Positions 32,260 through 42,330 are shown, numbered from the stretch's first letter. The stretch is DNA of 64,000 nucleotides from Brachionus plicatilis (GCA_010279815.1 QEOQ01000435.1:165698-229697), one strand, 5' to 3'. The notes: a model not told the origin generated them from the sequence alone. A program made the numbers and translations.

Positions 32260-33120
32260 ATGCAAGACGAACACGTACACGGCGTCCCGAATGTACAAAA
32301 TGCAAACGAAATACTCCGAAAAGAGCTGGACAAATATAAACAAAATTTCGGTCCGATCAAAAGGCTAAGAATGGGTCATAACCGGAGTTTCCAAAAGACA
32401 AATTACGCTTTCCTAAGATATCAGGACAGCTCAATACACCAGGAAGCCACCGACTTCCTAAATAAAGTCAGTATCCCCGAAACCAACATCTGGTTCGAGA
32501 TTAACCCACGCCCGACCACGATCAATCACCATCGACAGGAGGAGTCACTGACCCCAAAAGTGTCTCGGTTGATGGAGGAGCTTTACGAAGAAAAGCGAAA
32601 GCTCGAACAGAGCACCAAACAGTGCCAACAACAGCGACTGGAGTCTGAAGCTGCCAATCAGCGGGCTTCCAATGCTGAAACTGAATTGACAGAGAGCCGC
32701 CAACTAATAAATGACTTGCAAAATCAAGTCAGCCGATTGGAACTCAACCAAAAACAACTGCAGGTGCAACTGAACAACAGTCGAGATTTGGTGAGTGATC
32801 TCCTAACCGAACAAGGAAACCAACGATGGCCATCGCAAGTCCAAAGACAGGTCACCGGAAGCCAACAGCCAGTCCAAATATCGAACTTTGTGTCGATTAG
32901 ACAACTTTCCAGGCCACCAACGACAAAGGCCCATCGATTCCTTGGAGGACCATGTCCAGTGTGCCTCGAGCAGTTCGAGAACTGCCCTTCAATCGTCTCG
33001 ACACAATGCGGACACCTCATGTGCGAGGACTGTATGTACGGGTACGTCCGCAACTCCAATCGTGACTTCCGAGAACGTTGCCCAGTTTGCCGTTCACAGT
33101 TAGCCCATTGTTTTATTTAA
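32260..33120 (+). CDS. RING-finger coiled-coil protein carried by the gypsy element
   Basis: Intact 286-residue frame from ATG 32260. Residues 1-90 contain a basic, weakly RNA-recognition-like region (KTNYAFLRYQD). Residues about 95-190 are a long coiled coil (LMEELYEEKRKLEQSTKQ). The C-terminus is a C3HC4 RING finger: CPVC, then CGHLMCEDC, then CPVCR, which normally binds two zinc ions and recruits ubiquitin-conjugating enzymes. Base composition is much richer in G+C than its flanks. The last four residues and the stop are encoded by the 3' LTR remnant. It stands where an env gene might be. A captured host E3-ligase-type gene is likely; unlike pol it has no breaks. Confidence 0.82.
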   Translation: MQDEHVHGVPNVQNANEILRKELDKYKQNFGPIKRLRMGHNRSFQKTNYAFLRYQDSSIHQEATDFLNKVSIPETNIWFEINPRPTTINHHRQEESLTPKVSRLMEELYEEKRKLEQSTKQCQQQRLESEAANQRASNAETELTESRQLINDLQNQVSRLELNQKQLQVQLNNSRDLVSDLLTEQGNQRWPSQVQRQVTGSQQPVQISNFVSIRQLSRPPTTKAHRFLGGPCPVCLEQFENCPSIVSTQCGHLMCEDCMYGYVRNSNRDFRERCPVCRSQLAHCFI

Positions 33121-33162
33121 CTCTTGGCTTAAATCCCTACAGTCCAAAACCGAGACTTTACA
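33108..33162 (+). repeat. Truncated 3' LTR of the second gypsy element
   Basis: Matches the last 55 bp of the 5' LTR (TTGTTTTATTTAA through CCGAGACTTTACA) and is followed by GTAC. The first 155 bp of the LTR are absent; the RING ORF occupies that place. Confidence 0.8.
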
Positions 33163-33608
33163 GTACTAATAGAAAAAAAACAACATGTAACATTGACAAA
33201 AAATCATTGCAAATTGTTGAATATATATTTTAAACGATTATTTTTTACATTTACAAAATCGACTGACAACCAGTCAAATTGTTTTGTTGATTCAAATGAT
33301 TATATTGATTTTTTACTATTGGATAATTTAAAAATTACAACTTAACGTGCTTGTCTATTCGGAACACATGAAAAAATTTTTTTTTAAATTTTTTTATATA
33401 ATTTTACAATAAATGGTTTTGAATTTAGTATTATTTTTGTTGTTTCCAATATTATTAAAGTTAATTGTACGTTGTTACCACTGTTACAAGAATACATTAG
33501 TTTTTTTTTGTGTTATTTCTTAAATTAATAATTTCAATTAATTATATTAATTTATTACAAAAAATTTACCCCCTCCCTCATCCAATCCAAATTTTTTACA
33601 AATTTAAA

Positions 33609-34075
33609 ATGTCTGACATTATAACCAATAAACAAATGAAGAGGAAAATGAATCAGTTCCAATAATTGAAAATGAATCAAATAAATTAACATTCAACTTT
33701 AACAAAAACCCACATGTTGAATTTTTGAAATTGTATCGAAATGCTTTAGATGCAAAAGAAGTAGACGGATTTATACAATTGTATACCATGAATAATTATT
33801 CAATTTCACAAAACAATTCCATTAATATACAAACTGGATTAATTTTAACAAAAGTCGCAAAACCAACTTACAAATTACTCATGTATTTGTGCAGTAAATA
33901 CATTGAAAATTTAATTCTATTAGAATTTACATGTGAAATTGGAGATGTGGTATTAAAAGTAAAAAATTGTTCAAATAATACTTTATTTATTGAAAAAAAT
34001 TATCCTCTTGTCAAATTGTTGTGTGTAAGTATAAAAAAATATATTCAATTAAAAACAAATTCACTCGTCAATTAA
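33609..34075 (+). pseudogene. dUTPase-like viral protein, degenerate
   Basis: ATG 33609 (MSDIITNKQM) is followed by a one-base shift near 33640, and the frame is then open to TAA 34075. The pattern follows the trimeric dUTPase fold: A-x-x-x-x-x-D-G-F-x-x-L-Y, then ISQNNSINIQTGLILTKV (position of the Pro-Gly...I-x-T-G strand), then VVLKVKNCSNNTLFIEK and PLVKLLCV (the N-x-s and A-Q-L strands). The catalytic motif 3 (G-x-I-D-x-x-Y) is not conserved, so even before the frameshift it may have lacked dUTP hydrolysis. 33346-33608 holds only AT-rich spacer. Assignment is tentative. Confidence 0.4.
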
Positions 34076-34399
34076 CAATACTAAATTGGAATCTGAATCA
34101 AAACATTCAATTTTACAATTATGAACAACAATTTTAAATATATTTCTAAAATATTTTGTTATAATATCATAATATTTATTGTATCTCGTATTTACTACAG
34201 ATTGAGTGTTAGTAACAATTGGACAAGTGTCAACATTTGTATCATCCAAAACAACTTCCAAACAATCTATGTTTAAAGCTTGCATTATACACATCAAATA
34301 TTGCTCACGATTATATTCTATTGATGGTTGTGGTGGTTGTTGTTGTAATGATGGTAAAGATGATGTAGTATTGACAATTTGCTGTGGTGATAAAAATTA
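34061..34399 (-). CDS. Viral protein, unknown, start not visible
   Basis: Open frame of about 112 codons ending at 34061, overlapping the end of the dUTPase-like gene on the opposite strand. The N-terminal third is Gln/Pro/Ser-rich; the rest reads NIDCLEVVLDDTNVD and YFRNIFKIVVHNCKIECF. The first in-frame ATG is at about 34297, so a shorter 78-residue form is possible. No family recognised. 34400-34575 has only low-complexity AT-rich sequence. Confidence 0.4.
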
Positions 34400-34575
34400 A
34401 AGAAAAAAACAATAATAATGATAATAATGACTCAACAATAGTAGCCCCAACAGCAACAACAATTGATAGTATTCAAAATTTGGGCTAACAGTTCAATATA
34501 AATAGTAGTAGTAATAATAAATATTTTGTTTGTTTTACCATTTAATCACATTGTACGTCAAAATTGTAAAAAACG

Positions 34576-34878
34576 ATGAATCAATTAACCTTTTTCCCAA
34601 TAACTCAACCTTTGTTCAATTATTATTATTATTTTGTACACAATTTTTTTCCAACTCAATCCATTGACAAGGACAAACTATCAATTTACAAATCAAAATT
34701 GAACGAGTTAAACAATGTGACAAATATTCATTTACAAGCTTGTATTACACATTTAAAATGTCAATTAAATATATAGGAAAGAAATTATTTGTTTAACAAA
34801 GGTACAGTTGTATTTGTAGAAAACAATAATGATTATTTGTTAATGATGGACAAATTTTTTTGTGATAACTTTTATTAA
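34576..34878 (+). pseudogene. Small viral gene with one in-frame stop, unknown
   Basis: ATG 34576 (MNQLTFFPITQ) runs 66 codons to TAG 34774-34776 and continues in frame with NYLFNKGTVVFVENNNDYLL to TAA 34878, about 100 codons. The end is nine bases from the convergent gene at 34887. No family recognised. Confidence 0.45.
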
Positions 34879-34886
34879 ATAAAATA

Positions 34887-35868
34887 TTAAATATAATCTT
34901 TATTAATATAATCATACAAATTTTGATCAGAATCATTGTCAAAATTTGAAATGTAAGCTTTCAAATAATACTTTATATTTAAAGTGCCTATATTTTTTAT
35001 GTTAAGAGGAAAATTCTTGGCAATATATTCTAGACATTTTGTCGATTCTTTAAATTGCTCCTTGTACAATAAAATAACATGTTCATTTGGCAAATTAAAT
35101 GGCACTTGTCCAATTTTTAGCAATTTTAACAATACTTTTTCTGTTGGATTAACAAACGGATTTGCCAATGAATATCTACACACTTGAATTGGAAACATGT
35201 CTATCAAATTAAGATAAAATTGTTCACCAAATAAACTCATATTCACCAACGGAAATACCAAAGGTTCCATCATTAAACATTGTTTGACAATTGTTGTATC
35301 ATTATTAGTTCCTATCAACTTGAATGTATTTACATCCTTTAGTATACAATGACGTATAGTTTCCAAATGAGGTTCTTTGATACTTGTTATGGCATTGCAA
35401 TTTAGTGAGACTGCTTTTAATTGTAAACTTTTGAGTGGATTTGAAATTAATAAAATGGCAAATGGATTATTTTCAACAAGAACATTATGGTATTCTTCTT
35501 TGTTTTGCATGTACACAAAAATGAGAGAAATTAAATTATCAACTGTTTGAGTTGTTTTTTTGATAGTATTGACAACAAATATTTTGAATGTGGAGCAAGC
35601 ACATGAATATGAAATAGTTTCATGCTACTTTGATCAATATTTTTTAAGGCTTCACGTTGTGTACCATGTAACAAATCTCGAAATATTTTGGGCCAATGTT
35701 TCATTTTTACATGTATTATTAATAATGGATTTTGTAAGACAAATGTTAAACATGTCATGAATGATTTTTTTTTTGCATACATAAAATTTAATCTATTACT
35801 CTTTATGGCAACATTACAAAATTTAGTTGAATGATATTTTTTATCCAATGATTCCAAATCATATTTCA
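34887..35868 (-). pseudogene. Viral gene, about 320 codons, one frameshift
   Basis: Open from about 35868 (KYDLESLDKKY) to 35531, then after a shift near 35530 from 35516 to TAA 34887. The junction peptides overlap cleanly, so this was one gene. No ATG opens the frame; it begins at the end of the upstream gene and may have been fused to it. Segments: WPKIFRDLLHGTQREALKN and PFVNPTEKVLLKLLKIGQVPF. No family recognised. Confidence 0.45.
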
Positions 35869-36243
35869 ATATTTAATGAATACATTATTTAATGAATTTC
35901 TACCCAATGATTCGATAATTTTACCTAAATTTTTTGTTAGAAATTCGGCCATTTGTGGAAGCGAATCTATAAGCATTTTAATTATAATAGACCCTAATGT
36001 ATTGGTAACTTGTTGTAAAATTGGTGCCAAAATTACAGCTGGGTTTCCTCCTCTCAAAACATTAACATTTGTTTCAAGACCTTGTCCTACATGTTTGTCA
36101 TGTACAAATTCATCAACACTATCATCCAAATTATTCGGTACATTACCAAATGCTTTATTTTCAACAATTAATTTTGTAGAAGTTTCAGGAAAAAGACACT
36201 TGTATTCTGATGGAATTGGATTTTTTGAAATAACAGTAATCAT
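35866..36243 (-). CDS. Viral protein, 125 residues, unknown
   Basis: Intact from ATG 36243, which overlaps the upstream stop as TAATG, to TGA 35866. The N-terminal half is polar. The C-terminal half has a glycine turn (VLRGGNPAVILAPILQQ) and amphipathic to hydrophobic helices (LGSIIIKMLIDSLPQMAEFL), which suggests membrane or self association. It could be the N-terminal part of a larger product with the next gene. No family recognised. Confidence 0.5.
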   Translation of the reverse strand: MITVISKNPIPSEYKCLFPETSTKLIVENKAFGNVPNNLDDSVDEFVHDKHVGQGLETNVNVLRGGNPAVILAPILQQVTNTLGSIIIKMLIDSLPQMAEFLTKNLGKIIESLGRNSLNNVFIKY

Positions 36244-36652
36244 TATTTAATGAATATGTTTATTAATTTTGAAATTATTTTTTCTTTTTTTAGTTTATTT
36301 CTAGTGAAATAAAAAATTAAATCCAACAGAAATAATTGACAATTTGTTTGATATATTAAAATTGGTATTGGTGAATATGAATAAGAAAAATATTGTTGAC
36401 AAAACATTATTATTTCGTTAAACGAAAAATCCGATGTAAATCCAGTGTCAATCCAATTGTCTTGTATTAAATTTGGTCTATAAAAAGTATAAAATAGAGT
36501 ATAATTGCTACCAAAATGAGAATTTGGAGTCAATTCATATATATAATCATTAAAATATAATTTGGTATGATAAAAATGGCAAGGAAAAAATATTTTAAAA
36601 TCAAAATTATATCCTACAAGTCTGGTTCGTTTTCGAATATATTAAAACGTTG
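36243..36652 (-). pseudogene. Viral gene, unknown, one frameshift near the start
   Basis: ATG 36652 gives MKQRFNIFENEPD; a shift near 36615 leads to a frame that runs through YNFDFKIFFPCHFYHTKLY and the aromatic-rich region to TAA 36243. About 135 codons. The ORF start at 36533 is TTG and internal. No family recognised. Confidence 0.4.
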
Positions 36653-36679
36653 CTTCATTTTATTTTTTTAATTAAAAAT

Positions 36680-36962
36680 TTAATTTTGACAAATTTTTTT
36701 TCACAATCGAACAATCACCATAATTATATTCATTTTGAAATCCAAGCTCATATTCGTTTGTATTATTCAATGTACATGTTAAAATATCAATTTCATTTTT
36801 TAATTTTGAAAATTCAACTATTGGAAAGTTTCTTGTATTTATAATTGAATTGTTTGTATATTAATTGTTAATAAAGTGTACAAATTCGTCAAAATTGTCT
36901 TTTTTTTTGTTTTTTCTTGACAAATCTATGTGTTGTGTGTTGTCGGTGTTTGTGGTTTGACA
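36680..36962 (-). pseudogene. Small viral gene remnant, frameshift and stop
   Basis: ATG 36962 starts a His/Lys-rich frame; after a shift the reading continues DNFDEFVHFINN, meets a TAA near 36860 and continues in frame (FPIVEFSKLKNEIDIL) to about 36680. Stop of the upstream 69-residue gene is three bases away. Unknown function. Confidence 0.35.
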
Positions 36963-36965
36963 TGT

Positions 36966-37175
36966 TTAATAATTTTTGTAACCAACTTTTAACGCATCCA
37001 AAAACATTAAGCTAATACAATTAATTTTCCGTAATGGAGTTAAAAAATTATTAGGATACGCATTCCAAATATAATTGTATTCAGATTGTTGAGGACAATT
37101 TAATGTCGAAGCTGAATACAGTGGTAGATTAAGGTTTTTCATTGCTATCAATGGTTGTAGATATGTTGAAGCCAT
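36966..37175 (-). CDS. Small viral protein, 69 residues, unknown
   Basis: Intact frame from ATG 37175 (MASTYLQPLIAMKN) to TAA 36966. Rich in Leu, Asn and Tyr, with no clear membrane segment. Preceded by TTGAAAAA. Unknown function. Confidence 0.45.
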   Translation of the reverse strand: MASTYLQPLIAMKNLNLPLYSASTLNCPQQSEYNYIWNAYPNNFLTPLRKINCISLMFLDALKVGYKNY

Positions 37176-37199
37176 TTTTTCAAGTTGAAATGTTAAATA

Positions 37200-37890
37200 T
37201 GAATCTTAAATACAATTTTCGAGTGTTTGAAATATTCTTTTACGATTTATTAACATTTGTTGTTCTACATAGTCCAAATCAGATGTTTTACCTACAGTTA
37301 TTACCGCTTTAATATTATTGTAAAGTGACAAATCACAAACACAATCAGATGTTACAATTAAACAATATGAATCATTTTAATCAACAAGATTTGTTTCAAA
37401 ACGTTTAACTATCAAATTTGACATTTTGTTAATGATTAATATAGGACATGATATACCTATCAAGAACCAATTTTTGTTTGGTTTAGTTTTACATTTGATT
37501 TGAATCATTTTTTTTAAAGTCATATTATGTTCAGCATCAGAATTTTTCAATTCATGTATAGACTCAATTTCCAATTGAAAAATTTTGTTACATAAAGTTT
37601 CCAATGAATATTTTCACAATCACGTGTCAAAACTTGTAGTTCTATCAAATCAATATGAATTCCAAATGGAAATTCTCTAAATGGATATTTTGATTTGTTT
37701 ACAATTTCCTATGCAAATGTTAAGTTTTCTAATATTTGATCATTATAAAAATTTGTCATGGTTCCATATTTAAAACAACAACGAGTTTGCAATGATTTAT
37801 TCATCATTGATTTGTAATCTTGAACAAAAAAACACTTTTTACATTTTAATATTACTTGACGTCTTTTTAAACAACGAAACGTGATTCCAA
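37200..37890 (-). pseudogene. Viral gene with CxxC segment, two stops and one frameshift
   Basis: Coding from about 37890 (RQVILKCKKCFFVQDYKS) passes a TAG near 37710 in frame, shifts near 37610, passes a TAA at 37377-37379 and ends at 37200; about 225 codons. The CKKC near the N-terminus could be half of a zinc site. The N-terminus is lost at the junction with the long repeat at 37904. No family recognised. Confidence 0.4.
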
Positions 37891-38426
37891 TTGTTCACAA
37901 ATTACTCAAAAAATTTTAAATTAGCAGGTATGACGTTTTTCTTAAGTCGAACCATTAGGTCTTGCCTTAAATGAGCAAGTATGACGTAGTTGTATAGTTG
38001 AAGCAATGTTATGTGTAAAGTATGGTGACATGCATAAGACATTTTGGTGCTAATTTTGGCACAAATCTTGTTTTTACATTTAAAAAAATGAAAAAAAAAA
38101 AAGTTTTTAAAAAGCTAGAGCAAGTTTTGATTTTTTTTTGCTCGATTTTAACTTGCGCAATTCAAAGAAATGCATATGCTTCGACTTTAAAAAAACGTAA
38201 TACTTGTGAAGTTCAAAATAAATTTTTGGTGGATGATGGATGAACAAATAATACATGTATGTATTTTATGAGTTGGAGTGAAAAAAAGGCAAGTTAGTTT
38301 ATTATATTTTTTTTAAATGAGGACAAATTAAAGTGCATTGTACAAGTTAATAATTTTGTTAATTTAATTTTTTTTTGGAATGTATTTTTTTTTGTTTTGA
38401 TAAAAAAATTGTAAATTAAAGTATTA

Positions 38427-39641
38427 TTAAAATAATTTTAGTTTATTATTATTTGATTCAAATATACTTAGACCATAAATCAAAGTATTTATATCTACAC
38501 CTGTTGATGGGTTAACTAGAATTGCTGTTAAATTTAATGAACTTGTTTCTTTTATATTGTTAACATCGTCATCGAAAAATAAAATGTCTTCATATTTTGT
38601 CAAATTGAGCTCTTTTAGAATGGCTGTCATATGATTTGTTTTTGATTTGGTATAAGTTTGAATTGAACTAAAATAATTATTCCAACCCAAAGCTTTAATA
38701 GTTTCAAGCGCTATATTCTGTTTACAAGTTCGACTAGCAATTGCCAAATATTCTTGATTTGATTCATTTAGACAATGGTGTTTAAGAGTGTACAAAATTT
38801 TGTTTACATCTTTGAACCCGTTCAATTGAAATCCTTTTGAATCTACAACTTTAATGGCCTCAAAATTTGTATTCTGCTTGATTTGTGTGATTGGGAGTTT
38901 AACATGGCGACCCACTGAATAAGGCCATAATGTATAATCTAAATCAAATACAATAATTTTTGGTTTCTTTTTCATTGATTGCCATTGTTGAATCAAATCT
39001 TGATCAACTTTTTCGTTTTTTGTTTCTTTAGTTTTTTTGGAATGGTCTTTTTGAGCTTGAGCGTTGTATTCTGCATTTTGTTCACTAAAAAAGATGTATT
39101 GTTGTTTTTCATTCAGTTTGTTATGTGTTATATTTGTTCTCAAATTTGTATAAAAGGGATTTTTAAAATAGTCTACAACTTTGTTATTAGGTGTTGACAA
39201 TTCAATTGGCCATAATGCATGCCAACACAAATATGAATTATTATTATTAAAGTAATTTATAGACAAATCTATTGTTAGTTTACCATGTAAATCAGTTTGA
39301 TTCTCTCCTGTACGAATTTCCAGCACTTTATGTAAATCTTTAATTGTTTTACCAAAATATTGTTTAAAGGCGACTCTAAAATCTTCTGGATATGTGTATA
39401 CTTGTGACCTATGGTATGTATTCATGGACACTTTAAGTTCTGGTTCCCATCTATTAAAGGACTCTGAAAAATCACTAACCATTTTATGTTTTGCTAATTG
39501 GTTTAAAGTATAATCACTGAAAGTACAGTTTAAAATTATTTCTGACTTTGGGTTTTCAATCAAATTAAAAATATTATCACTAATATTATCACATATCGAT
39601 TCAACATATGCATATGTTAAATCAAGTACAATTGTAGCCAT
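38427..39641 (-). CDS. MDP-1-type HAD phosphatase domain protein, copy A
   Basis: Intact 404-residue frame from ATG 39641. Residues 1-215 are an unrecognised Asn-rich domain with a short Lys-rich linker. Residues about 226-395 match magnesium-dependent phosphatase-1 of the HAD superfamily: motif I DLDYT at 233-237 (nucleophile Asp and acid Asp), LWPYSVGRHVKLP, motif II ASRT at 302-305, motif III Lys in KSKTNH (332-337) and motif IV FFDDD at 355-359. All catalytic positions are present, so it may dephosphorylate a protein Tyr or sugar-type substrate. Its base composition resembles the viral genes. Identical in copy B. Whether it is viral, host or element-borne is open. Confidence 0.8.
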   Translation of the reverse strand: MATIVLDLTYAYVESICDNISDNIFNLIENPKSEIILNCTFSDYTLNQLAKHKMVSDFSESFNRWEPELKVSMNTYHRSQVYTYPEDFRVAFKQYFGKTIKDLHKVLEIRTGENQTDLHGKLTIDLSINYFNNNNSYLCWHALWPIELSTPNNKVVDYFKNPFYTNLRTNITHNKLNEKQQYIFFSEQNAEYNAQAQKDHSKKTKETKNEKVDQDLIQQWQSMKKKPKIIVFDLDYTLWPYSVGRHVKLPITQIKQNTNFEAIKVVDSKGFQLNGFKDVNKILYTLKHHCLNESNQEYLAIASRTCKQNIALETIKALGWNNYFSSIQTYTKSKTNHMTAILKELNLTKYEDILFFDDDVNNIKETSSLNLTAILVNPSTGVDINTLIYGLSIFESNNNKLKLF

Positions 39642-40072
39642 TTATTGATGGTTTTTTTAATTCTCAAAATCAATTAATATTATTATTATTGTCGATTTAT
39701 AAATTAAACTAAATTTAACAAAATCCAAAATCCTGTTGCTAATGCCAAAATCCGGTTGCTAATGCAAAATCCAAAAATGAATTCAAAAACAAACTTGATA
39801 AATTTTTGAAACTAAAATAATTAATTTCTTCTATTAACAAAATTTTGTAATTATAAAGATAAATGTTAAAACCAGACAGCTACCAAAGCGAGGCTACTTA
39901 TAACCTTGCTCCGCAGTTAGTCTGCTGTAGCTTTTTATTATTATTATAATTATTAACATTGACAATATTGAAAATAAAAAAAAAAAACAAATTTGATAAT
40001 TTGTACAATTCAAGAGAGAAAGAAATAGTAATAATAATAATAAAAAATAATATTGTCCCCTTCTATGTTGAA

Positions 40073-41130
40073 TTTTCGAGGCTTTATTTCAAAAAAAAAA
40101 TTAAATTTTTAAAAAGAAACGGTATATATACATTCCGACAAGTAAAATTGTAAAAGGGAATTTTCGACAAATTATTTTCCAAAAATAAAAAATAAGAATA
40201 TTATTCTAATATTATTCTAATTAATTAAAAAAGGGAGATTTTATTGATCAATTTGTGAAAAAAAAAAATTATGCTCAAAATTGATATTAACAGTAAAACA
40301 TCTTGATCTTAACTTTGACTTATTCCAATATACTTTACTTATATTTATCTTATTTATCCCGAAAATCTCCTTCTAATTTGACATTTTAATCCCCAATCGA
40401 AATCTGTTTTTCGATTGAAATTAAAATGGCTCCGTGGATGATTTTTTTGGAAAAAAGTCTTTCAATTTATACCTTTAAACATTTCAGCTTATTGTGAAAT
40501 TTTTCTTACCTTGAATGCTTTCATTGGATAAAAATCAAACAATGTTAAGCATTTTCGAGGCTTTATTTCAAATAAAAAATTAAATTTACTTGTAACCAGA
40601 GAAACGGTATATATACATTCCGACAAGTAAAATTGTAAAAGGGAATTTTCGACAAATTATTTTCCAAAAATAAAAATTAAGAATATTATTCTAGTTAATT
40701 AAAAAGGGAGATTTTATTGATCAATTTGTGAAAAAAAAAATTATGCTCAAAATTGATATTAACAGTAAAACATCTTGATCTTAACTTTGACTTATTCCAA
40801 TATATTACTTATATTTATCTTATTTATCCCGAAAATCTCCTTCTAATTTGACATTTTAATCCCCAATCGAAATCTGTTTTTCGATTGAAATTAAAATGGC
40901 TCCGTGGATGATTTTTTTGGAAAAAGTCTTTCAATTTATACCTTTTAAACATTTCAGCTTATTGTGAAATTTTTCTTACCTTGAATGCTTTCATAGGATA
41001 AAAATCAAACAATGTTAAGCATTTTTGAGGCTTTATTTCAAAAAAAAAATTAAATTTACTTGTAACCAGAGAAACGGTATATAACGACAAGTAAAATTGT
41101 AAAAGGTAATTTTCGACAAATTATTCGAAA
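40073..41130. repeat. ~475-bp tandem repeat, about 2.2 units (copy A)
   Basis: Units begin at TTTTCGAGGCTTTATTTCA near 40073 and 40552 and, with one change, near 41022, giving periods of 479 and 470 bp. Each unit includes CCCCAATCGAAATC followed by TTTTTCGATTGAAA, a short imperfect inverted repeat, and a conserved ATGGCTCCGTGGATGA. Non-coding. Further units are at 46492-47545 and, inverted, at 55500-55870. Confidence 0.85.
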
Positions 41131-41805
41131 AATAAAAATTAAGAAAATTATTTTTCGACGAAGCAAATAAGACTCTACAAATTAATTTTCGGATAATATT
41201 TATTCGACAAAACTTGATAAACAATATTTCATATTTTTCTGAAATTCTTTTATTTATTATTAAGTGAATTCAATTAATAACTTACATTAATAATTCATTC
41301 AACTAAGTTGTGGTCCGGAAAATAATAGGAAGCCTAGTTTCATTATTTTGGAAGAAAGCATTAATTATTGTAATCATTCATTATTATCATACACAATCAT
41401 AAATTAAAATGAATGATTAAAATGATTTAAATGTTTATTTTTATTTTTTTATTTGTTAACTGTTTCGAGTCTAAGCTTCTTCAGAATAGAATGAAAATAA
41501 AACTTAACTAATTTATCTTACTTAATTAAATATCAATAATTTTTTTTCTATTTTTTAATTTGATAATTAATTTTGTCTTTATAAATTTTTTTGTCAAAAA
41601 TTATTTTTTCAATTATGAGACGTTTTTCGAAATAATTAATTGTACAATATAATTCCACATTTGTTTCTAGTTTAAAACGGTACCCAATTTTAAATTTGCA
41701 ATAACATTTTTGTTGTAATACAAAATTTTTATCAATTTCATCATCATTATATTTCTACAATTATATCTATTATCAATAAATTCACTTAAGTAAACAAAAA
41801 AAATC

Positions 41806-42330
41806 ATGTCCAAACGATCCATTACTAGCAGCAGTAGCAGTTGTAGCAGCAGCAGCAACAGTAATATTAGTACAGACACTGAAGATCTAGATGAAAAAAT
41901 GTTAGATAATCTTATAAATTCAAATCCAACAAATGAAGATACTTTTATACGAAATTTTGAATTAGATTACAAAAGTACCATTAATGACGAAGATGAAGAT
42001 GATGAAAATGAAGCTGATTCATTGGGTGATCCATTGTATATGATAAATAATGAATATGAAAAAATGTTAAAATTTTTGTTCAACAATAATATGCATTTTT
42101 ATCAAACAAATCAAGTGTCAACAAGAAAAATAAATGAACACAAATTAATGGATAATATAATCAACAAATGTTTGGAGGAACGTACATTTAAAATGGGAAA
42201 TTATCGGAAACATATCAAAAACATACCAATAACAGCAAATTTATTGCATATAAATGACAATGTAATTGTTGAAATAGATATTAAAATTCCAGCATTATCT
42301 GAACAATCGAATTTTGATTACATTACTTGA
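41806..42330 (+). CDS. Viral protein, 174 residues, acidic N-terminal half
   Basis: Intact frame from ATG 41806 to TGA 42330. A Ser-rich start (SSSSSCSSSSNSN) and an acidic run (NDEDEDDENEADS) precede a globular half with YEKMLKFLFNNNMHFYQ and HINDNVIVEIDIKIP. No membrane segment. It lies between the two long repeats in a block of plus-strand viral genes. No family recognised. Confidence 0.5.
   Translation: MSKRSITSSSSSCSSSSNSNISTDTEDLDEKMLDNLINSNPTNEDTFIRNFELDYKSTINDEDEDDENEADSLGDPLYMINNEYEKMLKFLFNNNMHFYQTNQVSTRKINEHKLMDNIINKCLEERTFKMGNYRKHIKNIPITANLLHINDNVIVEIDIKIPALSEQSNFDYIT

Larger units (their letters stand above)
26920..33162 (+). mobile_element. Ty3/gypsy retrotransposon with RING/coiled-coil ORF
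   Basis: A 6.2-kb insertion flanked by the 4-bp duplication GTAC (26916-26919, 33163-33166). Order: 5' LTR, primer binding site, gag-protease-RT-RNase H, integrase, a charged tail, a RING/coiled-coil ORF and a 3' LTR remnant. Its coding DNA is clearly richer in G+C than the viral DNA around it. Pol has several stops and frameshifts, so the element is dead. The 3' LTR keeps only the last 55 bp, although the element end and target duplication are intact. Confidence 0.9.
26343..33345 (+). pseudogene. Viral gene, unknown, split by the second gypsy element
   Basis: Plus-strand coding from about 26343 (TLERDDVNQIKILYTLDSDF) to a TAA near 26561, then another frame with a TAG near 26665 to about 26815, then a third frame that runs up to the target site GTAC at 26916-26919. 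After the element the same frame resumes past 33166 and ends at TAA 33345. The reading frame across the insertion is exact once one GTAC is removed. A short VPDV repeat occurs near 26510-26555. No family recognised. The beginning adjoins the cut polymerase, so a rearrangement lies between them. Confidence 0.5.
37904..41640. repeat. Long direct repeat, copy A, carrying the MDP-1-domain gene
   Basis: Shared with 44240 onward. Across 38427-40560 the offset is a constant 6419 bases with no difference in the encoded protein. The left part holds a ~50-bp unit (GCATATGCTTCGACT...AAAAAAC) that is repeated more often in copy B. The right part is a ~475-bp tandem array, then a shared tail (ACTAAGTTGTGGTCCGG...). 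No transposase, LTR or terminal inverted repeat was found, so the class of the repeat is unknown. It may be a segmental duplication. Confidence 0.8.

Noticed and set aside
39875..39935. CAGACAGCTACC...GTCTGCTGTAGC as a structured RNA or tRNA-like element
   Set aside because: The pairing segments are not in nested order, so no simple hairpin forms; it is repeated only within the long repeat.
39959..40153. Plus-strand ORF in the long repeat (also 46378-46572)
   Set aside because: Lys/Ile-rich, low complexity and running into the non-coding tandem repeat; duplicated only because the repeat is.
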